Source: Bagarius yarrelli
Lineage: Eukaryota; Chordata; Actinopteri; Siluriformes; Sisoridae
Reading direction: 5' to 3'
Length of the DNA: 64,000 bases
Assembly (NCBI GenBank): GCA_005784505.1
Contig: VCAZ01000283.1
Location: 1 to 64,000, forward strand
The notes beneath the pieces were generated by a model. The model did no database searches. It saw nothing but the letters and a program-made list of their open reading frames with translations, and was not told where the DNA came from. Below are positions 1 through 11,072 of this stretch, piece by piece. Position numbers and translations under genes: made by a program. How positions within the stretch are numbered: position 1 is the first letter of the stretch; each line of letters opens with the position of its first letter.

Positions 1-660
1 ACACGCAGTCACAGAGAGAGAGAGAGAGAGACCGCACGACAGACCACGAGACAGAGAGAGGAGCGGAGACACGCATCACAGAGAGAGAGAGAGAGAGAGA
101 CACGCAGTCACGAGAGAGAGAGAGAGACACGCAGTCAAGAGAGAGAGCACGCAGTCACAGAGAGAGAGAGGGAGACACGCAGTCACAGAGAGAGAGAGAG
201 GACACGCAGTCACAGAGAGAGAGAGAACACGCAACAGTCAAGAGGGACGAGAGAGAGAGAGACACACGCAGTAACAGAGGAGAAGAGAGAGACACACGCA
301 GTCACAGAGAGAGAGAGAGACACGCAGTCACACAGAGAGAGAGAGAGACACGCAGTCAACAAGACGAGAGAGAGAGACACGCAGTCACAGAGAGAGAGAG
401 AGAGAGACACGCAGTCACCACAGAGAGAGAGGAGAGGACGACACACAGAAGAGAGAGACAGTCACAGAAGAGAGAGACCGCAGTCACCAGAGAGAGAGAA
501 CACGCAGTCACAGAGCGAGAGAGAGAAAAAGACATTACAGAGAGAAGTGCACGATATCACGAGATATGCACGAGAGTCAAACGCTGTTCCTAACAAGAGG
601 AGAGAGAGAGAGGAGGAGAGGAGAGAGAGGAGAGAGGGGATGAGAGAGAGAGAGAGAGAG
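1..660. repeat. GA-rich minisatellite in afdn intron 1
   Basis: This is an irregular array of GA dinucleotide runs punctuated every 20-35 bases by the motif cacgcagtcac. It lies in what should be the first intron of afadin, read on the minus strand. Unit lengths vary through small insertions and deletions, which could be real divergence or unpolished long-read error. No coding potential is credible: the open frames here are translated repeats. Confidence 0.9.
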
Positions 661-765
661 CCTATTACAGATTAACACCGAAAACACACAGGACACAAGA
701 GGACAGAAAGAGACTGGAACCACACGCACACCGACATACACAAATACACGCGCCACAGCGCTTTA

Positions 766-773
766 TGACGTCA
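766..773. promoter_or_regulatory. Perfect CRE-like palindrome
   Basis: The sequence tgacgtca is an exact CREB/ATF palindrome, inside a short stretch with several CpGs. It sits about 750 bases inside afdn intron 1. An 8-bp site can occur by chance, so its use is an inference. Confidence 0.3.
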
Positions 774-1028
774 TAGTGGATGCGCCACACACCCTCACCC
801 TAAAACACAAAAAATCCTATATCCTGATAATACACGAGTTCAGTTTTTAAACACTTAATAATAATAATAACTATAATATTTATAGTAATTATTACTACTA
901 TTTATTCTTATTATTGTTAGCCTGTTTATCTATGTTAGCTAACGCGTCGCTTAGCTGTGCAGGTTAGCTAACATTACCGGTGTGTGAGATGAGATTCACA
1001 ATCTAGTGTCTTATAGATTAGCTTGTCT

Positions 1029-1070
<42 letters not shown>

Positions 1071-1412
1071 CACCAAAACAAAACATATTAACCAAATATA
1101 AAAACCAGACTAAAAATAAAAATGGTGGTTTGTTCGCTTTGGTAACCTTTATGTGACATTTCTTAGCTTTAAAGGTGGGAAGAAAAACTAACGTTAGCTA
1201 ATAAACACAAACACACACACACACACTATTATTTTGAAGCATTATATTTTTATTAGACTGTAAAGGTGTTATTAGGGTAATAATATAATATAATGATATA
1301 AACCTAAAAAAACAGACAATAAATAAATAATCAAATAAAATAAATAAATCACTGCGCTATTGGATACAATCAGGGGGGACGGGTTCCGGATTAAACAGGC
1401 GTAGTGTGATTA

Positions 1413-1422
1413 GTGTGTGTGT

Positions 1423-1466
<44 letters not shown>
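1413..1466. repeat. (GT)n microsatellite beside afdn exon 1
   Basis: This is a long GT/CA run starting about 55 bases downstream of the afadin exon 1 splice donor. On the sense (minus) strand of afdn it is a CA repeat, the type of intronic sequence known to bind hnRNP L. It is probably length-polymorphic. Confidence 0.9.
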
Positions 1467-1522
1467 TGTAAGGCCAACAGCGAGGCCTGGCTGATTTCCA
1501 CTCCGGTGTTTGTGTCTCTCAC

Positions 1523-1624
1523 CTCGGTCGGTTGGCTGATCTCGAACAGGTCGAGCCGGTTCGCGTTCCAGTGGTTAATGATGTCGGCCAGTTTGCGCCG
1601 CTCCTCCTCTCGGTTCCCCGACAT
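1523..1624 (-). CDS. afdn: Afadin, first coding exon (partial gene)
   Basis: The exon encodes the N-terminus of afadin, the actin-binding scaffold that links nectins to F-actin at adherens junctions. Its 34 residues start MSGNREEERRKLAD and end LFEISQPTE, and match the start of vertebrate afadin (MLLT4) almost residue for residue, just before the first Ras-association domain. The ATG is at 1624-1622. Translation stays in the family up to a Glu codon that is followed directly by a consensus donor (gtgaga, from 1522 leftward), so the exon ends at 1523 in phase 0. All later exons lie outside the window to the left. The frame continues past the donor into a CA-repeat translation, which is not part of the protein. 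The call rests on the long, specific match; the splice site is predicted. Confidence 0.93.
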
Positions 1625-2020
1625 CTTTAAAAATATTTTACAAACACAAAACTCAATAAATTATTTCTGAAAAATATCCGTTTAATCCAGAGAAAAACAC
1701 ACGCGCACAAAACTGCGGGTTAAAACGCGGTATGGGAGCGCAGGCGGTCTACCGGTCGACGCGCCTCTCTCTCACTCTCTCTCTCACTCACTCTCTCTCT
1801 CTCTCTCTGGTGTGTCTTTCTTTCTGTTTGTCTTTCGGTCTCTCTCTTTCTCTCTATCTCCTCCTCTTTCTCCTGTTTCCGCGTTCTCTCTCCTGCTCCT
1901 CTGTTAGTGCGCGCTCCCGTAACACAATACAAGCCGTCGGCAGCGCGCCCGTTCTCCGATGACGTATTCCCGTTTCCATTGGACTCCCTCTCGCGCGCCC
2001 AGTGGAGTCATGCAGAAGCA
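1625..2020 (-). promoter_or_regulatory. afdn 5' UTR and promoter region
   Basis: Immediately upstream of the afadin start on the minus strand is a CpG-containing region (about 1685-1760 and 1905-2020) split by a 120-base CT-rich tract (1764-1885). It includes a half CRE (tgacgta, 1961-1967) and a CCAAT box (attgg, 1978-1982). This is the expected place for the transcription start, but no TATA box or exact start could be assigned. Confidence 0.5.
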
Positions 2021-2157
2021 CGCGAGCCACAAAGATCCCGGATTTTTTTTTAAAGGAGCAGTTTAATAATAATAACCATTAAAACCAAAACTCGGTACAG
2101 TTTATAATAATATATCATACAATTCTCTTTACTATACATTGTCTTTTAAAGGGGTTA

Positions 2158-2191
2158 GACAGATAAATAGATAGACAGGCAGACAGACAGT

Positions 2192-2229
<38 letters not shown>

Positions 2230-2239
2230 CAGAGATAGA

Positions 2240-2275
<36 letters not shown>

Positions 2276-2381
2276 TAGATACATGGATGGACAGATAGAG
2301 AGATAGACGGACGGATGACAGATACATGGATAGACAGATGGACGGACAGATAGATAGATAGATAGACAGACAAGGACGGAC

Positions 2382-2463
<82 letters not shown>

Positions 2464-2495
2464 ACGGGCAGACGGACAGACAGACTGATAGATAG
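2158..2495. repeat. (GATA)n/(GACA)n array
   Basis: This tetranucleotide array mixes tagatagatagat and cagacagacaga blocks and ends in a nearly pure GATA run (about 2380-2462). GATA/GACA arrays recur through the window, at 5.8-6.9, 18.2-19.3, 27.1-27.5 and 34.7 kb. Confidence 0.95.
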
Positions 2496-2529
2496 TCTTG
2501 GTACATGATAGTATTGGAGTATGAATATG

Positions 2530-2700
2530 AGTGGGCTTTAATATCTCAGTGGTTAAAGTTGGACTGCTGATCAGAAGATGATGGGTTCAGTTCCCAGCAC
2601 AAGCTGCCACTGCTGGACCCTTAAGCAAGGCCCTGAACCTTAACTAGTATATAAACCTGCTGTTCTGCAGCACTGGCTATTGTAATTCATTCCTGGAATA
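2530..2700 (+). repeat. tRNA-derived SINE, truncated
   Basis: The copy has the family's tRNA-like head (tcagtggttaaagttggac, then a B-box-like gggttcagttcccagcac) and the linked body motif ctgctggacccttaagcaaggccc. The usual 3' core (ctctggataagggcgtctgcc) is missing. The same family, here called V-SINE-like, is the most abundant repeat in the window. Confidence 0.75.
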
Positions 2701-3542
2701 AAGCAAAGCAGCAAACCAAGATGGGCGTCTCGGTGCGAAACAGGAAGTGGTATAAGGCTGAGGGTGAGATGGTTTCCTGCTGCGGTCTGACATTCTTTTA
2801 AAACAGTTTGTCAATCTGATTTAGACTAGAACCTAAGGTTAGGATTTCTAGGAATCGGATTACAAGCAAATTCTACTATAATGTGACAAAAACAATATAA
2901 TACTTCTAAACGAATCATTAATCAAAAAGTCACAGCGTTCAGTCACAGCCCTCCTCTAATCACATGCACGTTATTTACCTGTATGAAAAATACTACAGTA
3001 CTGTAGAGTAACTTTACTATGGAACGATGTAAAAACATTTCCTGTGGTAAATACTGTAGTGTTTTTAAAACTTAATGTAGTAAGTATATTATTAATAGTA
3101 TATTATTAGTAGTAGTAAATTGCAATGATTTGGTAATTTGTTGATGTCCACTACACTTGTTATAGTAACTATACTACAGTAAAAAAAACTAATTTATACA
3201 TTAATTACTATAATAAATTTTATATTACAACTATATTACTATATAGGCAATTTACCTCATGAACACTTTAATGCTTAAATTCATTGTTGAATAAATGCAC
3301 TGCAATACCACTGTTACTACCTAAATCTCTACTTTTTCTGGGCAATAAAACTTATTTATTAAATCGATTATTTATTTGTTTTTCATATGAAATTGTGCAA
3401 TATTCTTTTATTCTCTTTTATTTATTTTTCTGTTTTTATTTCTACCATACCTAAAAATGCGCAACTGGAAGCTTGGATTCTAGGAGTGCTTGGAGGTGCA
3501 ATTGACTACATTTTACTGTAGTAAATGCTAAAGTAGGCATCA

Positions 3543-3653
3543 GCATTTTTCCGCCCTCTGATTGGTTGATCAGAGTAAATTCTTATAGCCTAGCACAGAC
3601 TAGCAAAACTCAAATGTACAGTTGAGTCTTAGACTAACTTGAAAGTACATTTT
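3543..3653 (+). repeat. Dispersed repeat, copy 1
   Basis: About 110 bases beginning with a T-run and ctctgattggttgatcagag, then gtaaattctta and agcctag..acagactagc, closely match 32019-32134 in the same orientation. It contains an inverted CCAAT motif within ctgattggttgatcag. The family was not recognised. Confidence 0.65.
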
Positions 3654-3779
3654 TAAGGCGGATTTTTCAGGAAAAGTTGCAGATGGTGAGGAGAGTTCGG
3701 TACCCTGAAGATAACTAGTTTCTCAAAATGCAATTGAAAAGCGTAAAGTTGTGTTTTTTATACGCTGATTGATGAGAAC

Positions 3780-3900
3780 GGGTTGGTAGTTCTATGTTTT
3801 TTGTAGCACCATGATCCTGGAGGAACTGGGTTTTATTTCATTATGAACTGCAGTCCTATATAGTCGAAATGACAATGTAAACTTTTTTTTAAAATAAAAG
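3780..3900 (+). repeat. Retrotransposon 3' tail fragment
   Basis: The words ggttggtagttctatgttttttgtagcaccatg and the end atatagtcgaaatgacaat repeat at 17740-17890, where the tail reads gaaatgacaataaaccttc. This is typical of the 3' end of a non-LTR element in fish. It is an old, diverged fragment. Confidence 0.5.
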
Positions 3901-4152
3901 TCTTCACCAATTTTGGTATTGTCTCTTTAAAAAACAAAGCACAAAATAGCAAATGTTGAAGAAAAAAAATCAAAATCAAAAACCTTTGGCTACACAAATA
4001 TTACTAAAAAAACTCCTGTAAATCCTGGAGACACCAATCGATAAAGAGGTTTAAAATAAGAATGAGAATTATAACGAGAAGCTAAATTTACGGAAAAATC
4101 TTTTACTGCAAAATAATTTTTTATTGATTTGCAAATTAGTTTTTACATTTTA

Positions 4153-4275
4153 AGCAGATGGGAGCTAAGGGCCTTGCTCGGGGGCCCAGCGGTGGTGGCT
4201 TGGTGGTGCTGGGAATCAAACCCTGGTCTTTCTGGTATCAGTCCAACACCTTAACCACTAAACCACCACTTCCAG
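4153..4275 (-). repeat. V-SINE-like SINE, head portion
   Basis: Reverse-strand copy: gggccttgctcgggggcccagcggtggtggcttggtggtgctggg, then the tRNA-like head ending in taaccactaaaccaccacttcc. The 3' core is absent. Confidence 0.75.
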
Positions 4276-4319
4276 TTTTTTAACATTATAGAATTTCACA
4301 TTATTCGTTTTATCTATTT

Positions 4320-4740
4320 AACATATCCGTTGCGTTGCCCTGCCAGGCCACCGGAGGGCAACGCAGAGACTTTGCTTTGTCCACGTGCTCAATGTTTGTT
4401 TATGTCTTGTCATGTGTCTGTCCTGCCCATGTGTCATGTTTTTATTGGTTTGTTTTGGTCACGTGTTCCTCATTCTGCTCAGGTGTTTCTCTTTGAGTTG
4501 ATTGTGTTCCCAATTAAGTTTAGTATTTTTACCCCTGTGTGTCTTTGTCTTGCTTTTTTTTTTTTCCACGTCTCACTGTCGGTTTCCATATAATGTTGTG
4601 TCTTTGATTCCAGTTCATTTTGATGTCCTAGTCAGTTGTGTTTTTGTTTGTTAATGTTCTTTATCTTGTAAAGTCTTTTGTTATTTTGTCGAAGAAAACC
4701 GTGTTTGCAGCCAACCTCGATCCTACGACTCGCGACGGTA
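4320..4740. repeat. T-rich element, possible degraded retroelement
   Basis: A 400-base T-rich stretch rich in gtttgttt and tgtgtc words resembles in style the block at 38290-38700. It could be a solo LTR or other retroelement end. No direct repeats or coding remnants were found to confirm this. Confidence 0.25.
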
Positions 4741-4914
4741 CCACGTAAAATGTCTGCAAAAATGACAAAAAAAATGCAGCTTGTCATGTATTAAAAACCG
4801 AGAACCTCTTCAAGAATCCAGAAACTGTAAAAACCTCTGAGACTTTTACTCATGTTGCACTCACATTCCTAAAAAAATATGAACAAATAAATACAGGCGT
4901 GTTTTTTGATCCTA

Positions 4915-5245
4915 TTCCAGATGTTAGTCTCACTCTTCCTGCTATAATAACCTTTAAACTTCTGTGCAGGTTTTCCACTAGATTGGATCATGTGATTGTG
5001 TGGATTTGATCATTCAGTTCCAATAGTATTAATGAGATCAGACAGTAATGTTGAGGTCTGGGGTTCAGTCGGGGTTCCAGATCATCCCAAAGGTGTTCAG
5101 TGTTAAGGGTTGGGTCAGAATCAGGACTCTGTACAGGATATAAGAGTTCTTCTACTCCAGAACATCCAGAACACAGCATGTCCTCATGAAGATCAGAGGG
5201 TTTGTGTGCAGGGACATTGTCCTGCTGGGACAGGGTTCGAGTCAG
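4915..5245 (-). mobile_element. Tc1/mariner-type transposon relic
   Basis: On the minus strand the fragment translates to a short peptide containing DPTLNTEHLWDDLEPRLNP, which resembles the DLNPIEHLWD region of Tc1-family DDE transposases. Related copies lie at 31205-31865 and 62455-62560. Only a C-terminal scrap remains, so this is a dead, probably non-autonomous copy. Confidence 0.65.
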
Positions 5246-5835
5246 TTATATTTGTATGTATGATATGATTAAACCCTGAGGAAAGATAAAAGTGTGAGAT
5301 TTTGACAGTATAATACGCTATTACAGATAAAAAAGGCTAAATAAGAACTTATTTTTTTCACTAGTGAGTGTGTGTGTGTGTGTTGTGTGTGTGAAGTTTT
5401 CAACACTCAGCTCACTCCCATCTAAAAAATGCACAGTCTCCCAGTGGTGTAGGTGTGTCCCTTTAACACACCGTCTGCAGTAGAATGATATTTGTACAGC
5501 TGCTGCATGAAGCTTGGCAAAAACATCGGAATGATGATGAGTCTTTTCCACTGTGGAATTCCCCCCCCCGAGTTTCCCAGAGACTCCAACAGACTCTGAC
5601 TACAGAGAAAAAATAAGTGTAGCACATTATAACCCCTATATTAACCTCTATAACAACCCTCAGACTAAAACAAACACACAGGTGAGGAGAAGAATAACTT
5701 CAATTACTTCTTTGAAGTGAGGAGGAGAAATATTTCTGTAAAAAAAGATCATCTCAACCAGAGCGGTGTGAAGACCACGACGTCAAAAAAACCTAATGCT
5801 GTACTTCTGAAGACAAAAATCAAGATAATGTCTTT

Positions 5836-6900
5836 TTTTCTTATACACAGTTATATACAGACAGACAGACAGATAAAAAAAAGAAAAAAATTTATAGATA
5901 GACAGACAGACAGAAAGACAAAATCAAAGATGTTATTTTTTTCTTACACCACAGTTATATACAGACAGTCAGTCAGACAGACAGACAGACAAATAGATAG
6001 ATAGACAAAAGAAAGACAAAAATCAAGATATTATCAAGATGACACAGGTATATACAGACAGACAGATAGATAGAAATATAAAATGACAGACAGAAAGACA
6101 AACAGACAAACAGATAGACAAGAAATCCAGGTGATATCTTTTTCTTATACACAGTTATATACAGACAGACAGACAGACAGACAGATAAAAAAAAGAAAAA
6201 AAAAAATTATAGATAGACAGACAGACAGAAAGACAAAATCAAAGATGTTATTTTTTTCTTACACACAGTTATATACAGACAGTCAGTCAGACAGACAGAC
6301 AGACAAATAGATAGATAGACAAAAGAAGACAAAAATCAAGATATATATCAAGATCAAGATGACACAGGTATATACAGACAGACAGATAGATAGATATAGA
6401 TAGAAAATAAATATGACAGACAGACAGACAAGACAGACAGACAGAAAGACAAACAGATAGACAAGAATCCAGATGATATCTTTTTCTTATACACAGTTAT
6501 ATACAGACAGACAGACAGACAGTTAAAAAAAATAAGAAAAAAATATATAGATAGACAGACAGACAGACAGAAAGACAAACAGACAGGCAGACAGATAGAC
6601 AATTTTTGCAGGTAGACAAAAATCAAGATGTTATTTTTTTCACACACGGTTATATAGACACACACTAGAGAAAAAAAATAATAAGAAAAAATATATAGAT
6701 AGACAGACAGAAAGACAGACAGACAAAAAATCAAGATGTTATTTTTTCTTGCACACAGTTATATACAGACAGTCAGACAGACAGACAAATAGATAATAGA
6801 TAGACAAAAATCAAGATATTATCAAGGTGAGACAGGTATCTACAGACAGACAGATAGATAGAAATACAAACAGACAGACAGACAGACAGACAGATAGATT
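5836..6900. repeat. Higher-order GACA/GATA repeat, about 300-340 bp unit
   Basis: Tetranucleotide tracts are embedded in a longer unit that carries ttatacacagttatatacag at about 5841, 6145 and 6487, with a decayed version near 6750. Each unit also carries tcaagatgttatttttttc and atcaagatgacacaggtatatacag segments. The spacings are about 304 and 342 bases. Successive units differ by small indels. Confidence 0.85.
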
Positions 6901-7283
6901 GTTTCGCCATGTCATGTCCCACCTTTGATTAGTTTGGAATTTCTGAATCATCTGTGATCAGAAGCGCAGCAGACCTGAGCAGGTGGAGGTGTGGACGGTT
7001 TCAGGGTGAAGCATCACCTCCACCTCTCACAGCTCATCTCAAAAAACAAGGATGTGTTCACTTTACTGATCCTCTTTCTCTCTCCTACACTCACACACAC
7101 ACACACACACTCACACTCACACCGATGCACCACATCTCCTTAGGGTCCTGGTTTCCTTGGCGATGACTTTTTGGGACCTTTAACTCATTCAACCCTCAAA
7201 CTTCCACCAGTGACAGAAACAAAGATGGCGTCTTTTATCATTTTACAAGCAGCTGGAATTTGCTTTGATTAGAAAGAGAGAAA
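6901..7283. other. Intergenic, no gene seen
   Basis: Unique-looking sequence with a short CA run near 7090-7110. No exon-like segment was recognised. Confidence 0.6.
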
Positions 7284-7288
7284 GAAAA

Positions 7289-7328
<40 letters not shown>

Positions 7329-7329
7329 G

Positions 7330-7382
<53 letters not shown>
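7284..7382. repeat. (GT)n(GA)n compound microsatellite
   Basis: A GT run (about 7290-7313) passes directly into a GA run (7314-7382). This is simple sequence with no coding meaning. Confidence 0.95.
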
Positions 7383-7385
<3 letters not shown>

Positions 7386-8228
7386 GGATGATGCAATATC
7401 CTTTTTAGAAAACCGAGAGCCTCCAAGATTCTAGAAATATACCTGTTAATTGCATTCACCATGGCAACTGTTTTTTCTCAGAGCAACTTCTGAAGAAGGG
7501 ACAGAGCTGAAGAAGTCTCAACAACCACCCACATACACACACACACACGCACACATACACACACACACTTTACACACATTTCACACAAGCTGAATGCAAT
7601 TAAACAATCCTGCACTTCTGCGCTTAACAAGTGGACCATAAGTAACTGCAATAGAGACAAATTGGCAAACCTCAACCGACTGAACGGCATCAATTAAAGG
7701 AAATCTAAATTTCGGAAATCTTTAATTGCCATCAAATCTACAGACATGGGAACTTTCCGGGCAGATATTTAATTCACCCTAACATTCCTGTTGTCTTAGG
7801 GTGAAATTTGACCAGTTTTATCAAAACATATTTGATTATTATGGATTGAACATGGTGCAACCCAAATTTGGGTGGTAATTTTTTATTATTTTATGCTTTA
7901 TAAACAGGCAAATCAACGAGACAAGCAATGACATCCGAAGGACAAATATTGCATGGTTGATAGGACGACAATGTAAGGGTTAATTTGAAAAAAAAAAAAA
8001 GCTTTAAATAGCATATGGAAAAATGACAAAAAAAATAACAATGACCAAGTTTAAAAATAACAAGTTTACATCTCCAGTGAGCAAAAAAAAATATTTATAT
8101 TAAATTAGAATTATTTTGGACGATTTTTTGGACTCATTCAAGACTGAATGATATCAGTAGCACAACCCTACACTATAGAATAGTGCTATAATGGTGCTAT
8201 ATAGTACTAAAAGTGGCTGATAATAATA
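7383..8228. other. Intergenic, no gene seen
   Basis: AT-rich spacer with CA runs near 7535-7567. It contains no convincing exon or repeat family. Confidence 0.55.
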
Positions 8229-8490
8229 GGGAAAGTGGTGGCAGTGGTGGCTCAAATAGTTAAGGCCGAGTTGTTGATCTACAGAACAGAAAGAGATCTG
8301 GGTTCAAGTCCCACCTCTGCCAGCCAGGCACTGTTGGGTGCTTGAGCAAGACCCTTAACCTTTCCTGCTCCAGGGGTTCTGTATCATAGCTGACCCTGCG
8401 CTCTGACCCCCAACTTACTAAGATGGGATATGCGAAGAAACAAATTTTACTCTGCTGTAAAAAAGTATATGTGACCAATGAAGGTGTTTA
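8229..8490 (+). repeat. Second SINE family, near full length
   Basis: The copy has a tRNA-like head (ggtggctcaaatagttaagg, B-box-like gggttcaagtcccacc), the body gcttgagcaagacccttaacc and ggggttctgtatcatagctgaccc, and the tail gggatatgcgaagaaacaaattttactctgctgt. The tail differs from the V-SINE-like family. Other copies are at 21805-21985, 33960-34165 and 45375-45560. Confidence 0.75.
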
Positions 8491-8593
8491 GATATTGAAA
8501 ACCACTTTATAGTACAAATCTTGGTGGTTCTTTACCGGTTCTTTTGGATGACTGAGGTGCTATAGAGCAATGGTACCATATACAAAACCTGTT

Positions 8594-8716
8594 ACCATTT
8601 ACAGCATTTGGCAGAGGCCGTTATCCGCTTGATTCATTTATACAACTGAGCAATTGGGGGTTAGCGGTTAGCAGGTTAGCAGTCCAAAAACCCTAACCAC
8701 TAAGCTGCCACTTTCA
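8594..8716 (-). repeat. V-SINE-like SINE
   Basis: Reverse-strand copy beginning with the 3' core (tttacagcatttggcagaggccgttatcc), then the tatacaactgagcaatt body and a degraded tRNA-like head ending in taaccactaagctgccactttc. Confidence 0.75.
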
Positions 8717-8861
8717 TTGTTCTTCAGTGGCCACTGAGCCACAACAGTGGTTCATCAGCGGTTCTTCAGCGGTTCTTTGCTGTGGTTAAGGTGCTTTATA
8801 CAAACCTAACCTTAATCCCAATGAAAAACTCCACAAAGACAAGATATGCAATGTCAATGTC

Positions 8862-9885
8862 TCCTGCAAATATTCACTCATTTTTAAATTTGATTCTTGC
8901 AACACGTTCCAAAAGAGCTGGGACAAGGACATATTCGGCACTGTCTTACATTACCTTTTATTTACCCAACACTCAGTAAACATTTGGGAACTGAGGACAC
9001 TATATGACGAAGCTTTGTTAGTTTTATAAGCCAATGGGGGACAGGTCTGGACTACAGGCAGGCCAGTCCAGTACGCGCACTCTTCTGCTACAAAGCCCCA
9101 GAAGCATTGTCTTGCTGAAATAACCAGGGACGTTCCTGTAAAGGACATCACCCGGATGGCTCCAAAACTTACTTCAGCATAAAGGGTGCCTTTACAGATG
9201 TGCTAGTTACCCATGCCAGAGACACCAACACAAACCCCATACCATCAAATATGCTGGCTCTTGAATTTGGTGCTCATAGCAATCTAGATGGTCCTTTTCC
9301 TCTTTAAGGCCAGAAGACAAGACGTCCATGATTTCATAAAACAATTTGAAATCTGGACTTATTAGACCACAGCTCACTTTTTCAGTCCATCAAAGATGAG
9401 CTTGGATCCAGAGAAGCTGGTAAGATGAATAGTACAGTTTTAACTTGCACTTGTAGATGGTGATATCCTCTACAGGTTGATGTCTATTTTTAGTGCAGTG
9501 CCTCCTGATGGATCAAAAGGTTACTGATATTAAGTGTTGGTTTCCGTCCTTGCCGCTAATTTGCAGAGAATGCAGAGATTTCCTGCATTCCATGGTCTGA
9601 ATCATCTGATGATATTATGAGGTCCATTATTATGGATTTTAGATGAGGGAAAACCTGAATTGCTTGTGGTTGTACATTGAGGAATGTTGTCCCTAAATTG
9701 TTGGACTATTTGCTTACTCAGTTGTTCACAAAGTAGTGAACACCGCCCCATCCTTGCTTGACTGAGCCTTTCAGGGTCCTTCCTTTATACCCAATCATTC
9801 CAAATAACCTCTTCACCTGTTGAAAGTTCCAAACTTTCCCAGTTTTTTGTTGCCCCTGTTCCTCTGGCAATCACAAAAATACACC
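8862..9885 (-). mobile_element. Fossil cut-and-paste DNA transposon
   Basis: The block carries caacacgttccaaaagagctgggaca at its left and, inside, words such as gacaggtctggac, caggcaggccagt, ccccataccatca, tcctctttaaggcc and ttgttcacaaagtagtgaac. These words are familiar from a widespread fish DNA transposon whose transposase gene runs on the minus strand. The reading frame is broken throughout, with internal deletions (for example between about 9370 and 9480), so no transposase can be made. The family (Tc1-like is my best guess) is recalled from memory, not searched. Confidence 0.65.
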
Positions 9886-9962
9886 GGCGGGGCCTAATCG
9901 ATCTACATCATCTAATCTACATCGGATCTAGCAGCAATTACAAATCCATTACTAATACACAG

Positions 9963-10360
9963 GGGCAGCACGGAGGCTTAGTGGTTCACACTGTTGCCTC
10001 ACAGCAAGAAGGTCACAGGTTTGTATCCCCTGCAGGGGTCTTCCTGTGTGGGGTTTGCATGTTCTCCCTGTGCTTGCATGGGTTTTCTCCGGGTTCTCCA
10101 GTTTCCTCCGTGTTTCCTCCATCCAGAAACATGTATGTTAGATTGATTAGTGATTCTAAATTGCACATTGGAGGAAGAGTGTGTGTTGTTGTTTGTCTGT
10201 ATGTGGCCATGCGATGGACTGGTGACCTGTCCAGGCTGACCCCTGCCTTTCAGCCAATAACAGCTGGTATAGACTCTAGCAGATTGCCTGACCCTGATAA
10301 GGAATAAGTGTGAATAGACAATGGATGGATGGCTGGATGGATGGCTGGATGGATGGCTAA
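9963..10360 (+). repeat. GGATGG-tailed fish repeat, near full length
   Basis: The copy starts gcagcacggaggcttagtggtt, has a B-box-like region, then gtttgcatgttctccctgtg, ttctccgggttctcc, acatgtatgttagattgatt, gcgatggactggtgacctgtcc and the terminal run atggatggatggctggatgg. It is a well-known interspersed repeat of fish genomes. Other copies are at 16715, 17240, 33200, 36248, 37555, 50635 and 62820. Confidence 0.85.
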
Positions 10361-11072
10361 TACACACTTCACTACAGCATCCCTGAAATATAAATTTGTG
10401 TTGTTTTCCCACACGTTTAACTGAATCCTAGCAGAAATCGACAACTTTACATGAATTTGCTTTGGGAATTTTGATATCTGTGGGATATTATTTGAAAAGC
10501 AGCTAGATTTCATCCTCCAGTCGGTTAGATAAGAGAATAAACTCATCATTAGGCTTTGGCCCATATGGTAAGACTGCAATTTCTGAAACACGCTTCAGTG
10601 ACTAACAGTCGCCCCCTCCCCCCTACAAAGGCCACTTTTCTCAAGCTGTTCAGGAAATCTGCTGTTTTAAAGCTTGGATGGAAAAGAGCAAAGCACAATA
10701 TGTAGCTTTAGGGTCCTGTTTACTCTGAATACACTGATAAGACTCATTAGATTGGTTACTAAAGCAGAAGCTCTGCTGTTCATGCTACAGTAACTCAAGT
10801 ATATTTGACTGAGTTAAGTTAAGACTTAGTCTCGGTCTTAGATGTCACACTTACAGACCGCTGGCTGAAAATCTGATGCATACGGCCCACATGGCTGGAA
10901 ACACTTCAGGAGTTTTAAGATCGTCCTCTGATTGGTTGAAGTGTACAGGATTTCTGGGAGGTGTGTGTGTATGTGTGTCTTGTTGTTTAACAGTCCACCT
11001 GAAAACAACTCAGGCTGTTGTGTTTTTATGGGTGGCAATAGGAATTGTGTGACAAGATCTCATGATATATTT
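10361..11072. other. Intergenic, no gene seen
   Basis: Non-repetitive looking sequence with a short GT tract near 10965. No exon or conserved protein segment was recognised. Confidence 0.55.

Larger units (their letters stand above)
661..1522 (-). other. afdn intron 1 (start of intron, non-coding)
   Basis: This stretch follows the afadin exon 1 donor on the minus strand. It contains a CA run at about 1029-1068, AT-rich sequence around 840-920 and 1240-1350, and a GT run near the donor. No further afadin exon was seen, so the intron continues beyond the left edge of the window. Confidence 0.7.
2701..4150. other. Intergenic, no gene seen
   Basis: This is mostly AT-rich spacer between afdn and unc93a. 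Two repeat fragments within it are listed separately. The remaining sequence shows no conserved coding segment on either strand. Confidence 0.6.

Noticed and set aside
2115..2506. Overlapping minus-strand frames rich in YLSI and CLS
   Set aside because: They are translations of GATA/GACA repeats. All frames are open because the repeats lack stop codons on that strand.
9999..10591. Open frames of 100-137 residues near 10 kb
   Set aside because: They fall in the GGATGG-type repeat, and the same peptides recur at other copies (36.3 and 62.9 kb).
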